Positions 6,443 to 10,892 of a stretch of 10,892 bases of DNA are shown piece by piece. The notes below the pieces were generated by a model, which was not told the origin of the DNA, did not search any database, and saw only the letters and a program-made list of their open reading frames with translations. Source of the DNA: CAYOEZ01 sp964402955 (GTDB lineage: Bacteria > Chloroflexota > DTOL01 > DAOUCN01); the NCBI GenBank assembly GCA_964402955.1, contig CAYOEZ010000173.1:1-10892 (forward strand), given 5' to 3'. The translations under genes and the position numbers were made by a program. Position 1 is the stretch's first letter. The number at the start of each line of letters is the position of its first letter.

Positions 6443-7387
6443 TCAGGAAAACCTGTTCTTCAGCCGGGGATCCATGGCCTCGCGTAGGCCGTCGCCGAGG
6501 AAATTGAAGCTCGTGACAGTCAACGCGATAAGCAGACCCGGCATGATCGACAACCACGGCGCCATCCCCATGTAGCGCTGCGCCCCTTGCAGCATGTTGC
6601 CCCAGGTGGCAGTGGGCGGGCGCACGCCAAATCCGAGATAGCTCAAGGCAGATTCGGTCAGGATGACAGCCGCTACTGCCAGGGTGGCAGCCACCGTTAT
6701 TGGGGCCACCACGTTGGGGAGCAGGTGTCGCAGAACAATCCGGCTGTTGGAGGCCCCGATCGCCTGCGCGGCCATGATGAACTCCGTCTCTCGCAGAGAC
6801 AGCACCTGTCCTCGCACCAGCCGCGCCACCCCCATCCAGCCGGTGATCGCCATGAGCGCCACGAGCTGGAAAGGCCCTACTTTCGTGAATCCGCTGACCA
6901 CCATCAACAAAGCCAGCAAGGGTATAGACATCAAGATTTCGATCAGGCGAGAGATCACCATGTCCACAGCGCCCCTGTAGAAGCCGGCAACGGCCCCTAG
7001 CAAGGACCCCAGTCCGACGCCAACGGTAGCAACACTCAGGCCAATAAGCAGCGAGAGGCGGCCCCCTGCCGCCAACCGCGCCATCAGGTCACGTCCGAGA
7101 TCATCTGTCCCAAGCACGTGGCCGGGCGATCCAGGAGGCGCCATTGTCCGATAATAGTCAATTGCATCCGGATCCACCGGAAAGATCGCCGGGATAAGCG
7201 CCGAGGCCAGCACCAGGGCAACGATGACAGCCAGCCCGAACACGCTCAAGCGGTTGGCCATGAAGCGCCGCCAGGTTTCGTTTGTCGGCCGGCGCCTTTT
7301 CACACGGAACGATACTGCCGCCTCCGTCACGCTGGCCAGGCTGAGGTGTGAAGACGCGTCGTCCTGGGTATTCGCAGCCGTCGTCAT
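6443..7387 (-). CDS. ABC transporter permease, DppC/OppC type (314 aa)
   Basis: Inner-membrane channel subunit of a peptide importer. A cytoplasmic N-terminal region (about 1-46) leads to a first membrane segment at about 47-69, then the conserved HVLGTDDLGRDLMARL (90-105), and about five further membrane segments. The ATPase-docking EAA loop is visible at about 205-229 (MAAQAIG...LLPN). The length is normal for DppC. The ATG at 7387 has GAGGAG 8 nt upstream. The DppB-type gene ends 14 bp before it, which implies one transcript. The matching ATPase subunits are not encoded in the window. Confidence 0.94.
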   Translation of the reverse strand: MTTAANTQDDASSHLSLASVTEAAVSFRVKRRRPTNETWRRFMANRLSVFGLAVIVALVLASALIPAIFPVDPDAIDYYRTMAPPGSPGHVLGTDDLGRDLMARLAAGGRLSLLIGLSVATVGVGLGSLLGAVAGFYRGAVDMVISRLIEILMSIPLLALLMVVSGFTKVGPFQLVALMAITGWMGVARLVRGQVLSLRETEFIMAAQAIGASNSRIVLRHLLPNVVAPITVAATLAVAAVILTESALSYLGFGVRPPTATWGNMLQGAQRYMGMAPWLSIMPGLLIALTVTSFNFLGDGLREAMDPRLKNRFS

Positions 7388-7401
7388 GTTCAGTTCTCCT
7401 C

Positions 7402-8358
7402 TCAGTCATACCTGACACGGGGGTCAAGCAACCCATAGGCCAGGTCGGCCAGTAAGTTGCTCGCCACCACGACCAGGGCAATCATCATGAAGCTGCCCAT
7501 CACCACCGGATAATCGCGGCGCACCAACGAATCGACCAAGAGCCGGCCATTTCCAGGCCACGAAAACACGGCTTCGGTCACCAGAGCACCCGAAAAAAGC
7601 ACCGGCATCGACAGGCCCAGGAGCGTCGCCAGGATCATGAGCACATTCCTGAAGGCGTGACGGTAGCGAACGATTCCCTCGGCTAGCCCCTTAGCCCGGG
7701 CCGTGCGGACATAGTCTTCCTGCATCACCTCCACCATGCTGGAGTGCGTGTAGCGCACCCACTCTGCCAGCCGGGGCATCGCCAGAACCACAGCCGGCGC
7801 CGCCAGATGCCTCAGCCGGTCGGCCAGCGAGAACGGGGCGCCGATGGTGTACATCCCTCCGGATGGTAAGAGGCCCAGCCCCTCCGAGAACACCAGGATG
7901 ACCATGAGGCCCAACCAGAAGGTGGGCATCGAAACTGCCGCCATAGCCAGAACCTGGACGACGTAGCGGACCAGCCGGCTGGACCGCGTCGCCGTGAAGA
8001 TACCGATTGGAATGCCCAGGGCCATCGCAATGAGGAGTGCAGCGACCGTCAGTTGCAGCGTGTTGGGCAGACGCTCAGCGATCACTCGGATGGCAGGGCG
8101 GCCGTCGACGTAGGAGAAGCCCCACTGGCCGCGTAAGGCGCCCGCTAGCCATTTGACGTACTGGATGTAGAAAGGCTGCTTGAGACCCAGTTGCTCCTCC
8201 ATTTGCGAAAGCTGTTCCGGCGTAATGTTGGGCGTGGATGCCGCAAAAACAGCGGTCGGCCCGCCGGGAGCCAAATGGATGACCGAGAACGCGATGATCG
8301 AGATACCGAGAAGAAGCGGTATGCTCATAGCCAAACGCCGGACCAGGTACTTGCTCAT
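7402..8358 (-). CDS. ABC transporter permease, DppB/OppB type (318 aa)
   Basis: First gene of the operon; inner-membrane partner of the DppC-type permease. Family hallmarks are the N-terminal YLVRRLAMSIPLLLGIS membrane segment, HLAPGGP (28-34), EEQLGLKQPFYIQYVKWL (54-71), GQWGFSY (78-83) and the EAA loop near 213-235 (QEDYVRTARAKGL). Six membrane segments can be placed, at roughly 10-29, 101-124, 134-158, 186-206, 238-262 and 288-310. I use the ATG at 8358, which has GTGAGG 6 nt upstream and begins the family homology. The frame open to 8439 reads back through the T-box terminator stem, so it is not the start. Expression depends on read-through of that T-box. Confidence 0.93.
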   Translation of the reverse strand: MSKYLVRRLAMSIPLLLGISIIAFSVIHLAPGGPTAVFAASTPNITPEQLSQMEEQLGLKQPFYIQYVKWLAGALRGQWGFSYVDGRPAIRVIAERLPNTLQLTVAALLIAMALGIPIGIFTATRSSRLVRYVVQVLAMAAVSMPTFWLGLMVILVFSEGLGLLPSGGMYTIGAPFSLADRLRHLAAPAVVLAMPRLAEWVRYTHSSMVEVMQEDYVRTARAKGLAEGIVRYRHAFRNVLMILATLLGLSMPVLFSGALVTEAVFSWPGNGRLLVDSLVRRDYPVVMGSFMMIALVVVASNLLADLAYGLLDPRVRYD

Positions 8359-8392
8359 ATACGGCCTCACACCTTCCCCACATTCTTGGGGC

Positions 8393-8429
8393 AAAAAAAG
8401 AGACCTCTCGTCTGGGGACGAGAGATCTC
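8393..8429 (-). terminator. T-box-controlled intrinsic terminator
   Basis: A 13-bp stem (8417-8429 with 8400-8412, a single G-U pair) has a 4-nt loop (8413-8416) and is followed by seven T on the minus strand (8393-8399). Its 5' arm starts right after the T-box motif, as expected for the terminator that is mutually exclusive with the antiterminator. It ends 34 nt before the DppB-type start codon. Confidence 0.93.
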
Positions 8430-8700
8430 GTGATACCACCCCAATAATGCCGCAGCCTCACGGCAGCAGCCTCAGCAGGTTTCGCAGCGCGCGACGGCGC
8501 ATTAAAAACCCCGGCCTGTGATAACGGTGGCCGATCGACCCTTGCGGGTCCTCCGACACGGCCTACTCGATGACGAAAAGCCCATCTTTCGGCCTGTGGC
8601 TCAGGGATGCACGCACGCCAGCTCTGCAGGCGCCGATTCTCAGCTCCCTCGGCTCTCTGTAACCCGACCCGTCTGGCGCACTCTTCCCATCATTGCCTTG
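8393..8700 (-). promoter_or_regulatory. T-box riboswitch leader of the peptide-uptake operon
   Basis: The T-box motif GGGGTGGTATCACG (8429-8442) is close to the consensus AGGGTGGTACCGCG. It precedes a 13-bp intrinsic terminator. Upstream, Stem I is well formed: kink-turn/specifier entry AATGATGGGAAGAGT (8680-8694), helix GCGCCAG/CTGGCGT (8673-8679/8615-8621), the AGAGA bulge (8654-8658), an apical stem GCCGA/TCGGC (8649-8653/8632-8636) with the GGAGCTGAGAA loop, and the closing CCCTGAGC (8599-8606). GAGTAGGCCG and CCGTTATC, both common in Stem II/III of T-boxes, follow. Uncharged tRNA would bind and stabilise the antiterminator, permitting transcription of the transporter and peptidase genes. 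The best specifier reading is TGC (Cys) at 8609-8611, but the UGGU bulge suggests a tRNA with A73; GCA (Ala) is an alternative (see findings). Confidence 0.92.
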
Positions 8701-8762
8701 GCTATGAAGGGATCTCTGCACACTCCAGGTTACAGAAATCCCATTGTCTTTGGAACGACCGC

Positions 8763-8791
8763 AGCATAGCCCATCTGTCGCCGGCTGTCAT
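8763..8791 (-). promoter_or_regulatory. Probable promoter of the T-box operon
   Basis: ATGACA (8786-8791, five of six -35 positions), a 17-nt spacer and TATGCT (8763-8768, four of six -10 positions) predict a start near 8756, about 55 nt before Stem I. The inverted repeat at 8790-8827 abuts the -35 box, so a protein regulator may act here in addition to the T-box. Confidence 0.5.
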
Positions 8792-8832
8792 CCACCAAAT
8801 AGTCTACTTTCCTCTAGACCATTTGGTCTACT
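8790..8832. repeat. Paired inverted motif next to the T-box promoter (possible operator)
   Basis: ACCAAATAGTCTA (8794-8806) and TAGACCATTTGGT (8815-8827) are inverted copies, 12 of 13 matching, separated by 8 nt. The second copy is itself a short palindrome, TAGACCA-TT-TGGTCTA (8815-8830). The extended 18-mer at 8790-8807 recurs with one mismatch at 10539-10556. It lies between the transpeptidase gene's stop and the T-box promoter. No T-run follows, so it is unlikely to be a terminator. Confidence 0.6.
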
Positions 8833-8841
8833 CGCAAAGCC

Positions 8842-10449
8842 TCAGTAATGTATCCACACCGGAGTGCCGACCTCGGCCCAGTCGTAGAGCGTCTTCTCAT
8901 CTTGATCACTCAACATGATGCAGCCATTGGTGTATGGACGGCCCAGAACAGAAGTGGAAACCGTCGTGCCGTTTGCCAGACGAAGCATGGCGTGAAAACC
9001 GTCCTCGCTGCCACCGGCCTGATAGATACCCATCCAGTATGGCATGCCCCAGCCCAACGCCGCGTTGGTCGCGTAGGGCATCTTGTTGAGTATCGCGAAG
9101 TTGCCCGTGCGGGTAGGTGCCGTGGACTTGCCCGTCGAGGCTGTGAAGCGCCATCGTACCTGGTTGTTCTCCCACACGATGACCCGTTGCTTGGTGAGAT
9201 CCACCTCTATCTTCTTGCCTGCCTTCACCGCCGCCGGCGCATCGCCCTTCAGCCGCGTCAGCCCGGCCTGGGCTTCGGCGCCCTGTGCGTCAACATATGC
9301 TGCTTTCTGATAGTACGTCCAGGCGTCGCTGCGCTTGCCGCTCTGCTCGAGCTCGGCTGCATGGCCAAGATACGCCTGATAGAGCTGAAGCTTGCCCTCC
9401 CGATAGGTGGGAGCGCTCTCAACGAGGGAGCGCAGAGAGGGAATAGCCAGGTCATAGTCTCTGTCCGCCAGGGCAGCCGAGCCGTCCTTGTACAGCACAG
9501 CATGGCTCTTCTCTCTCTGCACATCTGCATTCATGGCATCGATCGCCAGCGCCTTGTCGAACTCACGCACCGCATCGGTCAGGCGATCCTGGCTCACCAG
9601 TTGCATGCCGTAGTTGTAGTGAGCTTTGAGCTTCTTGGCAATAAGCGTGCCGTCGCCTGGCAGCCGTTGCAGCTCGCGATCGATAGCCACGATCGCCTGC
9701 ACCCAGTTCTGGGCCGCCCAGGCCTGGTCCAACGTCAGTATGGCTGGCGTTGGCGTCGGCGCGACGTTCGACGTGGACTTTGCTGCCTTGCTCGCCCTTG
9801 CTGTTGGCGCTGCCTGCGAAACCGATTTCGCTGTCTTGCTGGTTATCGCTGTCGGCGCTGTTCGCGTCACACTGGCGCCAACAGTGATAGCTGGCTGGTC
9901 TACACTCACCATGCCGTCATCCTTGTTCATGCCGGCGCGGGCCACCGCCCCTGTCGCCAGCATCGCCAACAGCATCACAACAGCAAGCAGGACAGCAGAC
10001 TGTCGCTCGACCATAAAGGTCTGCACGGCGCCAAGCACGCCCGCAATATCGGGCAGCGACAGACGCAGAACATCAGGCGCCTCACTTTCCCGTGAGACAA
10101 CGCCTGCCGCTGTGTCACTCATCCGTGGTTGCGCGGCCAGCGGTGGAGCCGCCAGGCCAACCCGTTGGCGCGCCCACGCCAGGCCAGCGCGCGCCCTTTG
10201 GCTGGTCTGGTCCAAAGCAACAGCGCGCTCCAGGAAGGGAAGTGACGCATTCGGCGCGCTCAAGGCGCCGCGCCAGAGCAGAGCCTCGACATCGTCTTCG
10301 TTGATGGAAAGCGCTTCATCAAACAGCTTAAGCGCTTCATCTCTGCGCCCTGCGCGTGCGGCCTCGATGCCTCGCTTCACCACGCGCGCAGCCGCCTCGG
10401 TCAATGGAATGCTCTCCCGATTGTCTGGGGGGATCAGTCGATGTGCCAT
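8842..10449 (-). CDS. Membrane-anchored TPR / L,D-transpeptidase (YkuD) protein (535 aa)
   Basis: YkuD-domain enzymes form 3-3 peptidoglycan cross-links or attach proteins to the wall. Order of parts: TPR-like helices at about 19-98 with no signal peptide; one membrane span at about 151-171; a Ser/Thr/Ala/Pro linker (about 190-236) with degenerate APTA..SK.AKS repeats; a second TPR-like region (about 240-400); and the YkuD domain at 413-534. The catalytic cysteine is C510 in YTNGCIML, and H486 (GFHAML) fits the upstream histidine. The usual S/T-H-G-C motif has Asn in place of His. The N-terminal TPRs would be cytoplasmic and the rest outside. The ATG at 10449 has a strong GGGAGG 5 nt upstream, within a duplicated GGGAGGTAGGGAGG. 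The gene is divergent from the copper ATPase gene and has no obvious operon partner. Confidence 0.88.
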   Translation of the reverse strand: MAHRLIPPDNRESIPLTEAAARVVKRGIEAARAGRRDEALKLFDEALSINEDDVEALLWRGALSAPNASLPFLERAVALDQTSQRARAGLAWARQRVGLAAPPLAAQPRMSDTAAGVVSRESEAPDVLRLSLPDIAGVLGAVQTFMVERQSAVLLAVVMLLAMLATGAVARAGMNKDDGMVSVDQPAITVGASVTRTAPTAITSKTAKSVSQAAPTARASKAAKSTSNVAPTPTPAILTLDQAWAAQNWVQAIVAIDRELQRLPGDGTLIAKKLKAHYNYGMQLVSQDRLTDAVREFDKALAIDAMNADVQREKSHAVLYKDGSAALADRDYDLAIPSLRSLVESAPTYREGKLQLYQAYLGHAAELEQSGKRSDAWTYYQKAAYVDAQGAEAQAGLTRLKGDAPAAVKAGKKIEVDLTKQRVIVWENNQVRWRFTASTGKSTAPTRTGNFAILNKMPYATNAALGWGMPYWMGIYQAGGSEDGFHAMLRLANGTTVSTSVLGRPYTNGCIMLSDQDEKTLYDWAEVGTPVWIHY

Positions 10450-10538
10450 ATGTTCCTCCCTACCTCCCTACTACCACAAAGACGAGTCGTCATGGCACGC
10501 GTTGGGGCAGATGGCTAGCCTCTTCAGTCCATTTCAGG

Positions 10539-10556
10539 GTAGACCATTTGGTGGAT
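10539..10556 (+). repeat. Second copy of the 18-bp motif (GTAGACCATTTGGTGGAT)
   Basis: It matches the minus-strand sequence at 8790-8807 in 17 of 18 positions, in inverted orientation around the transpeptidase gene. It lies 90 bp upstream of that gene's start and about 180 bp upstream of the copper-ATPase start. Confidence 0.65.
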
Positions 10557-10625
10557 TGCCGCTACCCGCCATACCGGGCGCGTCCTTCCCGCTTTGCGAT
10601 CATTCGTAGCCTCTTGCATCCATCC

Positions 10626-10639
10626 TCCAAACAGTCTAC
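10626..10639 (+). repeat. Degenerate motif copy (TCCAAACAGTCTAC)
   Basis: Ten of 13 core positions match ACCAAATGGTCTA, in inverted orientation relative to the copy at 10539-10556. It lies about 95 bp upstream of the copper-ATPase start. Taken alone this match would be weak. Confidence 0.35.
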
Positions 10640-10732
10640 CGCTTAGTAGCCCAATGAGCGTACACAGAAACCGACCGCATGGCCCTTTTGATCAGGGCAG
10701 ATATGACATAGACTACGGCGTGGGAGGATACC

Positions 10733-10892
10733 ATGGCAACTCAACGCGTGACTGTCCCAATCAGGGGCATGACATGTGCAGGCTGTGTATCGACAATCGA
10801 ACAGGCGCTGCGCCAGCAGGATGGGGTCATCTGGGCCACCGTCAACTTCGCCGCCGAAGAAGCAACGGTCATCGCCGACCCGTCTGTAGTCG
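10733..10892 (+). CDS. copA: N-terminus of a heavy-metal (copper-type) P-type ATPase, truncated by the window end
   Basis: Fifty-three residues are visible. They form most of a heavy-metal-associated (HMA) domain with the Cu(I)-binding GMTCAGC motif (C15, C18), followed by GVIWATVNFAAEEATV, the usual second half of the ferredoxin-like fold. Such a domain at the extreme N-terminus is typical of CopA-type Cu(I)-exporting ATPases of the inner membrane. A free-standing CopZ-like chaperone would be about 68 residues and cannot be excluded, because only part of the frame is seen. The start ATG has GGGAGG 5 nt upstream. It is the only plus-strand gene in the window. Confidence 0.8.
   Translation, partial: MATQRVTVPIRGMTCAGCVSTIEQALRQQDGVIWATVNFAAEEATVIADPSVV

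Larger units (their letters stand above)
10450..10732. other. Divergent intergenic region between the transpeptidase and copper-ATPase genes
   Basis: It holds the ribosome-binding sites of both genes and two copies of the ACCAAATRGTCTA-type motif, a strong one at 10539-10556 and a degenerate inverted one at 10626-10639. Neither strand shows a convincing promoter. On the plus strand TTGATC (10688-10693) and TAGACT are only 15 nt apart. I see no CueR-type dyad and no terminator. Confidence 0.5.

Noticed and set aside
8848..10095. A 415-codon plus-strand open frame
   Set aside because: It is antisense to the transpeptidase gene and has an Arg/Cys-rich composition without motifs.
10688..10716. 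Promoter for the copper ATPase (TTGATC and TAGACT)
   Set aside because: A 15-nt spacing and weak hexamers do not support a confident call.

Overview
The window looks like an accessory metabolic region of a Chloroflexota-type bacterium, perhaps Anaerolineae-like. The clues are high GC, Thr/Pro/Ala-rich linkers directly after a lipobox, a TPR-membrane-YkuD protein, and a T-box leader. This placement is an inference from sequence style, not from a marker gene.

Almost everything is transcribed from the minus strand, so the operon is read from high to low coordinates. A plausible promoter (8763-8791) leads into a T-box riboswitch (8393-8700). It controls a peptide-uptake operon: a DppB-type permease (7402-8358), a DppC-type permease (6443-7387), a Tat-type lipoprotein peptide-binding protein (4603-6381), an amidohydrolase-superfamily dipeptidase (3323-4513), an M24 Xaa-Pro-type peptidase (1901-3130) and a zinc-ribbon threonine-synthase-like PLP enzyme (577-1830). 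The apparent logic is that an uncharged tRNA signals amino-acid shortage, short peptides are imported, two unrelated peptidase families cleave them, and a PLP enzyme handles a product. No ABC ATPase gene is present. A ~139-bp MITE-like palindromic element, flanked by 12-bp direct repeats, sits between the two peptidase genes and ends exactly at the ribosome-binding site of the second.

Downstream of the PLP enzyme, still on the minus strand, a strong sigma70-type promoter (525-553) and a strong intrinsic terminator (333-364) frame a ~185-nt transcription unit. It holds either a structured small RNA or a very small hydrophobic protein. Beyond it lies a reading frame (1-163) that resembles only the C-terminal tail of Cys/Met-metabolism PLP enzymes.

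Upstream of the T-box operon is a gene for a membrane-anchored TPR/L,D-transpeptidase (8842-10449, minus). It is divergent from the start of a copper-type P-ATPase gene (10733 to the window end, plus). An 18-bp motif, 17/18 identical, occurs in inverted orientation on both sides of the transpeptidase gene, with weaker copies nearby. It may be a shared operator or a pair of terminal inverted repeats.
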